Shown here one piece after another: positions 7,827-14,765 of a DNA stretch of 15,261 bases (the stretch's first letter is position 1; every line of letters starts with the position of its first letter). The position numbers were made by a program, and so were the translations under genes. The DNA lies in assembly GCA_947458985.1 (NCBI GenBank), contig CANHBA010000038.1, positions 1 through 15,261 of the forward strand, read 5' to 3'. The DNA comes from Flavobacteriales bacterium (GTDB taxonomy: Bacteria; Bacteroidota; Bacteroidia; Flavobacteriales_D; Crocinitomicaceae). The notes under the pieces are model-generated. The model searched no databases, was not told the origin of the DNA, and saw only the letters and a list, made by a program, of their open reading frames with translations.

Positions 7827-9377
7827 TTAGTCTTTTTGCATGTGCTCGTCCTCTTCTGGATCAGGCGGAAATAATTTGGGAGCGTCCGATTTGTTTTGGA
7901 GCTTATCGAGCATGTCCTCTAATTGCGAAACAGAAAGGTTTTTGGCAATGATTTTCTTGTCTTTGTCCAATACGAAAACCTTAGGCGTAGAGTAGATATC
8001 GTAGGTCTGTTGGTAATTGAGACTTTGCAAGGTGGTTGGCTTGCCCTTCTCGCCCGGATACAACGGCACTAATTTTTCAGGTGTAGACTTTGCAATCTCA
8101 TAAATACTGTTGGTCACAGCTACATTTATAAAAGTAAGCTTGGAGTCGCGGATATATTTTTTCCAGGCTTCGAAATCCTTTCCTACACCTTTACCTACTG
8201 CAAATACTTCGATGTTGCGCGCCTTCCATTTTTCGGTGTAAAGCGTCTGAATTTTGGGCGTCACTTTTTTACAGTGGCCACATTCCGGATCCCAGAAATA
8301 AAGAATGGTGTATTCTGAAGTTAGACTATAGAAATCGAGCCATTTGGTGTCGGAGGTATCGCGCATGATGAGATTCGGCGGCTTGATACCCATGACGGTG
8401 TTCATTTTGTTGTCGAGGTTTTCGCAGAGATCCTCGAATTTGTCTTCGGCTACCCAAAAAGCTGGCGACTTACCGCTGGCGTCTTTGGTACAGAAATAAC
8501 GCTTGAGCATGTAGTAATAAACTTTGTCCATGCCCATAATTTCACTCTTGCCATAGCTAGAAGCAATCCAGCCTACGGAATATTCATACATTCTAGATTT
8601 AGGATCGAGCGCGTCGCAAAACTGGAAAGCATACTTGATAATGGTATCCCAATGTTGGATCATCATTTGCTTTCCAAAATAAAATTCGAGTTTGTTTGCA
8701 AAAATAGGATTGTTGACCAACGCATCGGTTTTGAGGTCGACGTTATCCCAGTAGTGCGCAAAATAATATTTGTAGCGAAAGTTCGAATCTAATAAATTGC
8801 CGTTGGCATCTTTTGGAGGTTCAGGCACCACCACTTCAGTGGACATCAATACAATTTTAGCCACCAATTTACCCGGGTTTTGGCTCACGAGATCGGCTTG
8901 GTATTTTTCAACTTCCTTGTTGAGGAGGTCTATTTGTGTCGTTAATGAGGTGTATTCAGCATCTTCTGGCTTGAGTTTAGCGCGCTGCTCTGCCAGTTTG
9001 TTGATTTCACCTTTCTTACTGCTGATGAATTTCACGTAAGGAATGAACAATTGGTTTTCTGCCGATTTTTTGACAACCATATTGGCCATGAAATCTGGGC
9101 CTTTGGTTTCAAGTTGAATTTCTTCGTTGTTATAGACGAATTCAAAATAGCGTTGGCCTGGCAGAAACAAACCGACAATACCTGGTTTTTGCTTTGTTCC
9201 GTCGAAAATTACTTCGCCGTTTTTCATCTGCGCGGTATCGGCATAGAAGAGTTTAGACCCGAAGTATTTGATTAAGAAAACAGTGGTATCCTTTTGATCT
9301 TCAACTTTTAAGCGAATTTTTTGAGCACTTGCTTGCTGAAGGAAAAGAAAGGAAAGTACGAGCAATAGATGTTTCAT
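7827..9377 (-). CDS. Exported thioredoxin-fold protein (DUF4369/DUF5106 type)
   Basis: This 516-residue protein has a signal peptide (about 1-19, ending QQASAQ) and should act in the periplasm as a thiol-disulfide exchange protein. The N-terminal part (20-110) is beta-rich, with FLIKYFGSKLFYADTAQMKN and DGTKQKPGIVGLFLPGQRY, the pattern of DUF4369. Residues 115-165 are helical and charged. The middle (about 195-330) is rich in Tyr, Phe and Trp and resembles DUF5106. The thioredoxin domain (about 330-490) has the active site PECGHCK with Cys366 and Cys369, and the cis-proline loop STPKVFVLDKD with Pro465. The CGHC pair is the oxidising-type sequence of protein disulfide isomerase, though redox direction cannot be deduced from this. 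A short acidic tail, PPDPEEDEHMQKD, ends the protein. The gene follows miaA after 64 bases and directly abuts the DHH gene. Its partner proteins are unknown. Confidence 0.82.
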   Translation of the reverse strand: MKHLLLVLSFLFLQQASAQKIRLKVEDQKDTTVFLIKYFGSKLFYADTAQMKNGEVIFDGTKQKPGIVGLFLPGQRYFEFVYNNEEIQLETKGPDFMANMVVKKSAENQLFIPYVKFISSKKGEINKLAEQRAKLKPEDAEYTSLTTQIDLLNKEVEKYQADLVSQNPGKLVAKIVLMSTEVVVPEPPKDANGNLLDSNFRYKYYFAHYWDNVDLKTDALVNNPIFANKLEFYFGKQMMIQHWDTIIKYAFQFCDALDPKSRMYEYSVGWIASSYGKSEIMGMDKVYYYMLKRYFCTKDASGKSPAFWVAEDKFEDLCENLDNKMNTVMGIKPPNLIMRDTSDTKWLDFYSLTSEYTILYFWDPECGHCKKVTPKIQTLYTEKWKARNIEVFAVGKGVGKDFEAWKKYIRDSKLTFINVAVTNSIYEIAKSTPEKLVPLYPGEKGKPTTLQSLNYQQTYDIYSTPKVFVLDKDKKIIAKNLSVSQLEDMLDKLQNKSDAPKLFPPDPEEDEHMQKD

Positions 9378-9441
9378 ATGTAGCTTTGTTTGTTACGAAA
9401 ATGCTTGATTTTAGGCTTCGCTTTGGCTTTTTAACATTTCT

Positions 9442-10344
9442 TTAACCAATTTGCTGCAGCGCTTGGGCCAGTAAAGATAATTCAGATTTTGGATCGAGGG
9501 CCCTGATTTGGGCATATCTTGAAAGCCAAGTGAGCTGACGCTTGGCGTAGTTGCGCGAATGTTGCTTGACTTTATCGAGCGCTTCCTCTTTGGTAAAGGC
9601 CCCATTGAAATAAGTAAAAAACTCTTGGTAACCAACTGTTTGGAGTGCAGTATTGCTTTGAAAATCAGGATAAAATGACGCCGCTTCTTGTTCTAAACCC
9701 TCTGAAATCATCTGATCTACGCGCCAATTGATTCTTTCGTACAACTCTTGACGAGGCCAATCTATATAAAATCTTTGAAGGTGATGAGGGTCCGTCTTCA
9801 TTCCTTTGCGCAATTCAAGATTTGATTTACCCGTAAGTTCATTGATTTCTAACCCGCGGATCAAGCGCAAAGGATTCATCACATCTACCTCTTGGTAAAA
9901 ATCGGGATCTTGGCGCAGTAGCGCTTTTTGCAAGGCTTCCAAACCCCCTTGCTCGAATAATTTTTGCCATTTTGCCTGAACATTGGCGTCATGAGGCAAG
10001 GGGTCGAGCCCAAGCAAAAGTGCATCTGCAAACAATGCTGAGCCACCAACAAGTACTGCAGCACCTTTATCATTCAATAGTTTTTCTAAAACAGGTTGCG
10101 CTTCTGCGGCAAATTGCGCGGCATTTAAAGGTTCTAGAATTGAACGACTCGCTATAAAATGATGCGGAATCTGCTGAAGTTCTTCAGTGGTCGGCCGCGC
10201 CACGCCAATCGTCAACTCCTTATAAAACTGCCTAGAATCAAATGATATTATTTCAGTCTGAAAATGTCGCGCCAATGCGATGGCCAAACTGGTTTTCCCA
10301 GATGCTGTAGGCCCTTGAATAACAAAGATAGTTTTGTCTGGCAT
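9442..10344 (-). CDS. miaA: tRNA dimethylallyltransferase MiaA
   Basis: MiaA transfers a dimethylallyl group to N6 of adenosine 37 in tRNAs that read codons starting with U. The 300-residue protein shows the family motifs in order: P-loop GPTASGKT at 11-18, SFDSRQFYKELTIGVARP at 34-51 (family DSxQxYxxxxIGTAKP), HHFIAS near 61-66, VGGSALFADALLLGLDPLP near 98-116 (family GGTGLY), NPLRLIRGLEI, TVGYQEFFTYFNG, and the RNYAKRQLTWL C-terminal motif. It differs from the consensus at GTAK (GVAR) and GGTGLY (GGSALF), but the nucleotide and substrate residues look intact. It starts directly at the stop of the mltF-like gene with no spacer and is followed by 64 bases without a gene. I find no clear promoter or hairpin in that gap, so the downstream genes may still be read from upstream. 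Confidence 0.95.
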   Translation of the reverse strand: MPDKTIFVIQGPTASGKTSLAIALARHFQTEIISFDSRQFYKELTIGVARPTTEELQQIPHHFIASRSILEPLNAAQFAAEAQPVLEKLLNDKGAAVLVGGSALFADALLLGLDPLPHDANVQAKWQKLFEQGGLEALQKALLRQDPDFYQEVDVMNPLRLIRGLEINELTGKSNLELRKGMKTDPHHLQRFYIDWPRQELYERINWRVDQMISEGLEQEAASFYPDFQSNTALQTVGYQEFFTYFNGAFTKEEALDKVKQHSRNYAKRQLTWLSRYAQIRALDPKSELSLLAQALQQIG

Positions 10345-11700
10345 TTATTTCCAACGCGAATAAATACCCATAACATTTGCCACGTAGGCAGTAGCTTGAC
10401 CCCTGTAGGCACCGCAGCGCACTAACTCGGAGCGGTAAAACTCAGGCTCGTCTAGTTTCTTAACCATGAGCGCCACATTGCCATCCCACACATTCGGATT
10501 CAGACCAGCAGCTCTTGCGAGGCGTTGCGCATCTTCGATATGACACATGCCTGCATTGTAGGAAGCTAAAGTAAATTGCAAGCGAATTTGCTCATCGGCA
10601 ATAGCTGACCAGCGCTTACTCATGGAATTTAAATAGCGCATTCCGCCATTGATTTGAGTTTCGGGGCTAGAATCGGGTAAAACGCCAAACTGTGGCCCCG
10701 TATTTGGCATAAATTGCATCATGCCATATGCCCCTCCAAATCCTCTTGCATTCGGATTGAACCTAGATTCCTTATAGGCAATAGCTGCAAGTACTTTCCA
10801 ATCCCAGTTGTATTTTTGAGCGGCTTTTTTAAACAGGGCATCAAATGGCGATAGCGCTCCTTTTGGCGTTAAGAAAAATTCAGTTGGGGTCGAGACGATG
10901 TAATCAGAATAACGCTTTTTCAAAAGTGTATAAGCCTCAGAAGCGAGGTAAACCTGTAGAAAAGCGTCTAATTTTTGTTTGAGTACCTTGCTTTTTGGTC
11001 TGAGGGCAAAAGCAATGCGCTGTTCGAAAGACATGCGGGTAGCGATATCTAAATTAGCATGCATGTCTTTGGCCACGCGCGCCTGATTCTCATGAGCAAG
11101 CGTATACGGAATACGGCCATTCACCACTTCCTCAATTAAGTCTTCGGTTAAAGGAGAGGTATTTTGATAACGGATATCGATGCTTGCTCCAATTTCATCT
11201 TGCAAAGCAAACAAGCGTTTTTCGTAGGCAGAATTCTTGCGGATATAAACGGTTTTACCAGCTAGGTAGGCTGGCTCTGAAATGATAGAATCGGACTTGC
11301 GCTGAACCAATACCTGATAGGTTTGGTAATAGGGTAAAGAATATTGAAAGTATTTTTCTTGGCGCAGGGCAATCGGCAGGTTGGCTGCAACTACATCCCC
11401 CTCACCTTTTCGGAGTAAACGACCGAAATCACTGAGTTTATTGAGCACCTTCACTTCTAATTGGAGGTGATTGGCTTTACAAAAAGTATCGAGAATTTCG
11501 TATTCAAAACCCATGCGCTTGCCCTTGAATTCAAAAAAGGAAAGCGTTGTATTTTCAGTGAGTAAGGTGAGTTTTCCGGATGCTTTGATTTGTGCCCAGT
11601 CTTTGCGCATTTCTTGTTTGCGCGATCTGAAATCACAGCCTTGAAAGAGCACACTGAACCCTATTAATAGCAATAATAAACGGCGTTTGCTTTGAAGCAT
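10345..11700 (-). CDS. mltF: MltF-like membrane-bound lytic murein transglycosylase
   Basis: This lipoprotein should cleave the MurNAc-GlcNAc bond of peptidoglycan, forming 1,6-anhydro ends, from its anchor in the outer membrane. The 451 residues begin with a signal ending in the lipobox-like LFQGC (Cys22). An ABC-type solute-binding domain (about 35-268) follows, with GKLTLLTENTTLSFFEFKG, ILDTFCKANHLQLEV, VVAANLPIALRQEKYFQYS and GKTVYIRKNSAYEK. The C-terminal lysozyme-like SLT domain (about 285-450) has AIAYKESRFNPNARG with the catalytic-type Glu311, GAYGMMQFMPNTG at 323-335 and LASYNAGMCHIEDA at 378-391. Domain order and length fit MltF. In E. coli MltF the N-terminal domain regulates activity in response to muropeptides. 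As first gene of the minus-strand run, it probably carries the main promoter (see 11765-11795). miaA starts directly after its stop. Confidence 0.9.
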   Translation of the reverse strand: MLQSKRRLLLLLIGFSVLFQGCDFRSRKQEMRKDWAQIKASGKLTLLTENTTLSFFEFKGKRMGFEYEILDTFCKANHLQLEVKVLNKLSDFGRLLRKGEGDVVAANLPIALRQEKYFQYSLPYYQTYQVLVQRKSDSIISEPAYLAGKTVYIRKNSAYEKRLFALQDEIGASIDIRYQNTSPLTEDLIEEVVNGRIPYTLAHENQARVAKDMHANLDIATRMSFEQRIAFALRPKSKVLKQKLDAFLQVYLASEAYTLLKKRYSDYIVSTPTEFFLTPKGALSPFDALFKKAAQKYNWDWKVLAAIAYKESRFNPNARGFGGAYGMMQFMPNTGPQFGVLPDSSPETQINGGMRYLNSMSKRWSAIADEQIRLQFTLASYNAGMCHIEDAQRLARAAGLNPNVWDGNVALMVKKLDEPEFYRSELVRCGAYRGQATAYVANVMGIYSRWK

Positions 11701-11764
11701 AGGCCAAGTATACGAAAAGATTCTTGAAATGTTTCAACCTGCAACATTTTGATTGTGAAGCAAC

Positions 11765-11795
11765 TAAATCTACTTTTTTCATAGATTCATACCAA
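11765..11795 (-). promoter_or_regulatory. Probable Bacteroidota-type promoter for mltF and the minus-strand run
   Basis: Read on the minus strand, a TTG (plus-strand positions 11793-11795) is followed after 20 bases by TAGATTTA (11765-11772). This matches seven of eight positions of TAnnTTTG, the -7 element of the Bacteroidota primary sigma factor, with a spacing inside the known 17-23 base range. It would leave an untranslated leader of roughly 55-60 bases before the mltF ATG at 11700. A second weaker candidate, TATACTTG, lies within ten bases of the ATG and seems too close. The assignment rests on pattern and position only. Confidence 0.4.
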
Positions 11796-11821
11796 CTCGT
11801 AAAAAAAACAGCATTTTTCTT

Positions 11822-11849
11822 TTGGTAATTAAAATCTTTTATATCTTTG
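11822..11849 (+). promoter_or_regulatory. Bacteroidota sigma-type promoter of tRNA-Val
   Basis: TTG at 11822-11824 is followed after 17 bases by TATCTTTG at 11842-11849, an exact match to the Bacteroidota -33/-7 promoter (TTG, then TAnnTTTG). Transcription would begin around 11855-11857, leaving about 8-10 bases before the tRNA. The sequence between the boxes is strongly AT-rich. This is the clearest promoter in the window. Confidence 0.8.
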
Positions 11850-11864
11850 CACTCGTAATACAAA

Positions 11865-11939
11865 GGGGGTTTAGCTCAGCTGGTTCAGAGCATCTGCCTT
11901 ACAAGCAGAGGGTCGGCGGTTCGAACCCGTCAACCCCCA
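11865..11939 (+). tRNA. tRNA-Val (anticodon UAC)
   Basis: The 75 bases fold as a complete cloverleaf. The acceptor stem pairs GGGGGTT with AACCCCC over seven pairs. The D arm is GCTC/GAGC. The anticodon stem is TCTGC/GCAGA with loop CTTACAA, giving anticodon TAC, which reads valine codons GUA and, by wobble, others of the GUN box. The variable loop is five bases. The T arm is GGCGG/CCGTC with loop TTCGAAC and one G-U pair. The discriminator base is A at 11939. The 3' CCA is not encoded (next bases are CAA), so it must be added by the CCA-adding enzyme. The gene stands alone between its own promoter and terminator. Confidence 0.96.
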
Positions 11940-11940
11940 C

Positions 11941-11970
11941 AAAAAGCCAATCAATTGATTGGCTTTTTTT
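11941..11970 (+). terminator. Intrinsic terminator after tRNA-Val
   Basis: A perfect 18-base palindrome, GCCAATCAATTGATTGGC (11946-11963), is flanked by five A on the left and a run of seven T (11964-11970) on the right. Including the A and T runs, the inverted repeat is perfect over 28 bases (11941-11968). With a four-base AATT loop the core stem has seven pairs. Stem plus T-run is a typical rho-independent terminator starting two bases after the tRNA. It should insulate the following exporter gene from tRNA transcription. The A-run also makes it potentially active on the other strand. Confidence 0.88.
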
Positions 11971-12001
11971 ATTTCTGCTTTTCAAGTACCTTCGTATTCC
12001 A

Positions 12002-14335
12002 ATGTTTGCTCCGCTACTCCATCGCATCAAAGCAATGCCAGCAAAGGCCTGGGCCTGGATTGCCTTGAGCCTCATCATTCTGCTCTCCCTTTTCTTTTTT
12101 GCTGCATTGCGCCAATTGCGCTTTGATTACAATTTCGAGAAATTCTTCCCAAACCACGACCCGCAAACACAGTTTTACCATGCGCACCGGGCGCGCTTTG
12201 AGTCAGACAACGACTTTCTATTGTTGGCTATCGAGCACAAAAAGGGTATTTACCACCTCGATTTCCTCAAACAAGTAGAGCAATTGCGCCTCGATATCGA
12301 AACAAAAGTACCTTACATTCAAAGAGTTGTAGCCATTACCAATGCCAAAGAAGCCAAAATATACGCTTTTGGCGGCCTGATTTTCGATCCTTATATTCAT
12401 TTTAAAACGCAGCTTCTCTCTTCAGATGCCAAGCGCATTGCTCAAACGCCAGAATTACAAAATACGCTGGTGGCCAAAGACGCGCAATCGGTTTGTATTT
12501 TTATCCGACATCAAGATTTCATCCAAAGAAAGCAATCGGACCGCATGTTGGCAGCCTTGCAACAAGAGCTTTCAAAATATCATTTTGACAGTGTGCACCT
12601 CACGGGGCGTACCCATGGACAAAAGGTATATGTAGACCGTATGATGCAAGAAATGGTGTTCTTTTTGGTTTTGAGTGCCTGTTTAATCATCGCATTTTTA
12701 TACCTGACTTTCCGATCTATTTGGGGTGTTGTTGTCCCGATGTCGGTCATTGCAATGGCTACCTTATGGCTCTTGGGCGGCATGTCAATGGCTAATGAAC
12801 CCATTAATATTTTATTGATTACCCTGCCAACCATCCTTTTTGTAGTGGCTATGGCCGATGTCATTTATATCGTGAGTCGGTTTTTGCAGGGTATCCGCGA
12901 AGGGCTCACCAAAGAAGAGGCCGTTCGCGTCACGTACAAAGAAATTGCGTTTTCGGCTTTTCTGACTTCCATCACCACTGCTATTGGCTTTGGCAGTCTT
13001 TACTTTGTAAAGGTTATTCCAGTTCAAGTTTTTGGTGTCGTGGCGGGCATCGGCACACTCCTCGCCTATTTCTTTACGATGTTTCTCTTGCCTATCTTAT
13101 TTCTGGTATTTCCTATCCCAAAGTACATTCATCAGCAAAAAGAAGCGCCTTTCTGGGACCGTCTTTTGCGTTTTCTTTTTCAGTGGCTCATTCGACAACG
13201 CAAAACCGTCCTTATTGGCAGTGCGGCTATCGCTATTTGGGGCATATGCTGGACCCTCCAAATTCAGACCAACAACCTGATCATGGACGACCTCCACCCC
13301 AAAGAACAGCTCAAAAAAGATTTTCGTTTTATAGACAAACATTATGGCGGCATCAGGCCTTTTGATGTTTCTATTGCCATCAAAGACCCCAACCTGCAAA
13401 TTTGGGACACCGAAGTACTGCAGGAGCTCGCTACAGTGGAAGCTTACCTCGAAAAAACGTATGGTGCTGAAATCAAGAATTCACTGGTGCAGAGCTTGCG
13501 CATCATGAACCGTGCAGCACATCAAGGTGGAAAAGAATTTTATACACTTCCAACCTCTCGTTCCAAGATTAAATTATACAGGCGCAATTTGCGCATGCTC
13601 GAAAAAGGCAAATTTATACGCACCATTCTAGATTCCACTGAGCGTTTTAGCCGCATGCATGGCAATTTGCCCGACCTCGGCAGCGCGCCTATCGCAAAGA
13701 AAAACAAAGCCTTCAAACGTTTTTGTAAAAAGTTGCCTTTGCACGGCAAGGTTGAATTCCGCATCACGGGCGCAGCCCACCTACTCGACCGCAATATCCG
13801 CTTCATTTCAAGCAGCCTGGTGGAGGGCCTCATCTTTTCGGTTATCCTCATTGCATTGATCATGGGCTGGGTGTACCGTTCTGTGCGCATGATGCTCATC
13901 AGCATGATTCCCAACCTCATTCCGTTATTGGTGGTGGGCGGCTTAATGGGTGTGCTGGGCATCGAACTCAAAACAAGCACAGCCGTCATCTTTACAATTG
14001 CATTTGGCATTGCCTACGACGACACCATCCATTTGTTAGGCAAGTTCAGAATAGAAATGACCAAAGGACTCAGCCACCGCATGGCGCTAAAGAATGCCTA
14101 CCTTGCGCGCGGCAAAGCCATGATTTTGTCGAGTCTGATTTTGTGTTGTGGCTTTTCGCTCTTGATTTTCTCGACTTTTATGGGTTCGTTCTATATGGGC
14201 GTCTTGATCAGCATCACGTTATTTATTGCGCTCATCTCGGACCTATTATTGCTTCCTGTTTTGGTACTACTTTTTTTCAAGTCCCAAAAACCACTCCTTG
14301 AGACCAATCAGTCCCATCAACACCACCAACAGTAG
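12002..14335 (+). CDS. RND/MMPL superfamily exporter
   Basis: This 777-residue inner-membrane protein has the two-fold RND/MMPL layout. TM1 is at about 17-37, a first periplasmic domain at about 38-215, TM2-6 between 215 and 372, TM7 at about 402-420, a second periplasmic domain at about 421-600, and TM8-12 between 605 and 759. Proton-relay type acidic residues lie in the expected helices: Asp286 in VVAMADVIYIVSRF and Asp673/Asp674 in FGIAYDDTIHLLGKFR. The family moves lipids, sterol-like molecules or other hydrophobic compounds out of the inner membrane; the cargo here is unknown. I start it at the ATG at 12002 because the frame further upstream runs through the terminator and tRNA; an ATG at 12035 is possible. 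The last 20 or so residues (KSQKPLLETNQSHQHHQQ) form a hydrophilic tail overlapping a gene on the other strand. No membrane-fusion partner or outer-membrane channel gene is nearby. Confidence 0.87.
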   Translation: MFAPLLHRIKAMPAKAWAWIALSLIILLSLFFFAALRQLRFDYNFEKFFPNHDPQTQFYHAHRARFESDNDFLLLAIEHKKGIYHLDFLKQVEQLRLDIETKVPYIQRVVAITNAKEAKIYAFGGLIFDPYIHFKTQLLSSDAKRIAQTPELQNTLVAKDAQSVCIFIRHQDFIQRKQSDRMLAALQQELSKYHFDSVHLTGRTHGQKVYVDRMMQEMVFFLVLSACLIIAFLYLTFRSIWGVVVPMSVIAMATLWLLGGMSMANEPINILLITLPTILFVVAMADVIYIVSRFLQGIREGLTKEEAVRVTYKEIAFSAFLTSITTAIGFGSLYFVKVIPVQVFGVVAGIGTLLAYFFTMFLLPILFLVFPIPKYIHQQKEAPFWDRLLRFLFQWLIRQRKTVLIGSAAIAIWGICWTLQIQTNNLIMDDLHPKEQLKKDFRFIDKHYGGIRPFDVSIAIKDPNLQIWDTEVLQELATVEAYLEKTYGAEIKNSLVQSLRIMNRAAHQGGKEFYTLPTSRSKIKLYRRNLRMLEKGKFIRTILDSTERFSRMHGNLPDLGSAPIAKKNKAFKRFCKKLPLHGKVEFRITGAAHLLDRNIRFISSSLVEGLIFSVILIALIMGWVYRSVRMMLISMIPNLIPLLVVGGLMGVLGIELKTSTAVIFTIAFGIAYDDTIHLLGKFRIEMTKGLSHRMALKNAYLARGKAMILSSLILCCGFSLLIFSTFMGSFYMGVLISITLFIALISDLLLLPVLVLLFFKSQKPLLETNQSHQHHQQ

Positions 14336-14761
14336 GCCCCAAACCACATACAGTAAGGGCAAAGTAGCTAGTCCTTGGTAATGAAAGAAAAAGCCCCAAT
14401 AAAATAAAAAACCAATCTGACTGAGTATACTGACCCACATCACGAAGTGCAAGACGGTTTCAAAAAAGGTACAGCGCTCCTGGTGGTAGCGCACTTCGTC
14501 GATGACTTCATGAATGGTTCGGGTAAGTAGCAGTGCCAAAAAGATCGGGAGTACCTCCATATCAAACCAATAAAACAACAATAAAGTGAACTGCAACATA
14601 CCCGAACTCAAGATCAGGATGCGGTGCGTTTTTAACTCTGGGTCGGAGATGTCTTGGCGGGCAATACCTGCATGCGTATAAGCATCGAAAGTCCAGGCCA
14701 CGACAAAAACGGAGCTACAAATCAGAATCAGTAAGGCGAGTATTTGCGGGTCCGTTTTCAT
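14267..14761 (-). CDS. Unrecognised multi-pass membrane protein
   Basis: I do not recognise this 164-residue protein. It has an N-terminal hydrophobic segment (about 6-24), further segments at about 48-66, 69-81, 106-125 and 130-155, and a short charged end (KEWFLGLEKK). Between the hydrophobic parts are clusters of possible metal ligands: DAYTH (26-30), THR (45-47), HEVIDEVRYHQER (84-96) and ETVLH (101-105). Several of these have an acidic residue four positions before a His. The ATG at 14761 lies four bases after the stop of the UbiA-family gene, so the two are probably co-transcribed and perhaps act on the same lipid. The end overlaps the exporter gene by 69 bases (residues 143-164), but that overlap includes part of its last membrane segment, so the gene is unlikely to be an artefact. 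An alternative is a shorter functional protein with a dispensable tail. Confidence 0.68.
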   Translation of the reverse strand: MKTDPQILALLILICSSVFVVAWTFDAYTHAGIARQDISDPELKTHRILILSSGMLQFTLLLFYWFDMEVLPIFLALLLTRTIHEVIDEVRYHQERCTFFETVLHFVMWVSILSQIGFLFYWGFFFHYQGLATLPLLYVVWGLLLVVLMGLIGLKEWFLGLEKK

Positions 14762-14765
14762 GCTG

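Noticed and set aside
9378..9441. Terminator or promoter in the 64-base gap between miaA and the thioredoxin-like gene
   Set aside because: No TAnnTTTG element and no stem of useful length with a T-run on the minus strand; only short GCTT/AAGC repeats.
11954..11999. Promoter for the exporter gene: TACCTTCG at 11987-11994, with TTG at 11959-11961
   Set aside because: The -7 box has a mismatch, the spacing is 25 bases (too long), and transcription would begin almost at the ATG. It may be a leaderless promoter but evidence is too weak to list.
11822..12001. Upstream extension of the exporter frame by about 60 residues, running through the tRNA and terminator
   Set aside because: It would translate tRNA-Val and its terminator. 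The sequence from the ATG at 12002 (MFAPLLHRIK) already gives a complete N-terminal topology.
13540..14010. Open frame of 156 codons antisense inside the exporter gene
   Set aside because: It lies wholly inside a well-supported gene, has a basic, Met/Arg-rich composition typical of the complement of membrane-helix codons, and no recognisable domain.
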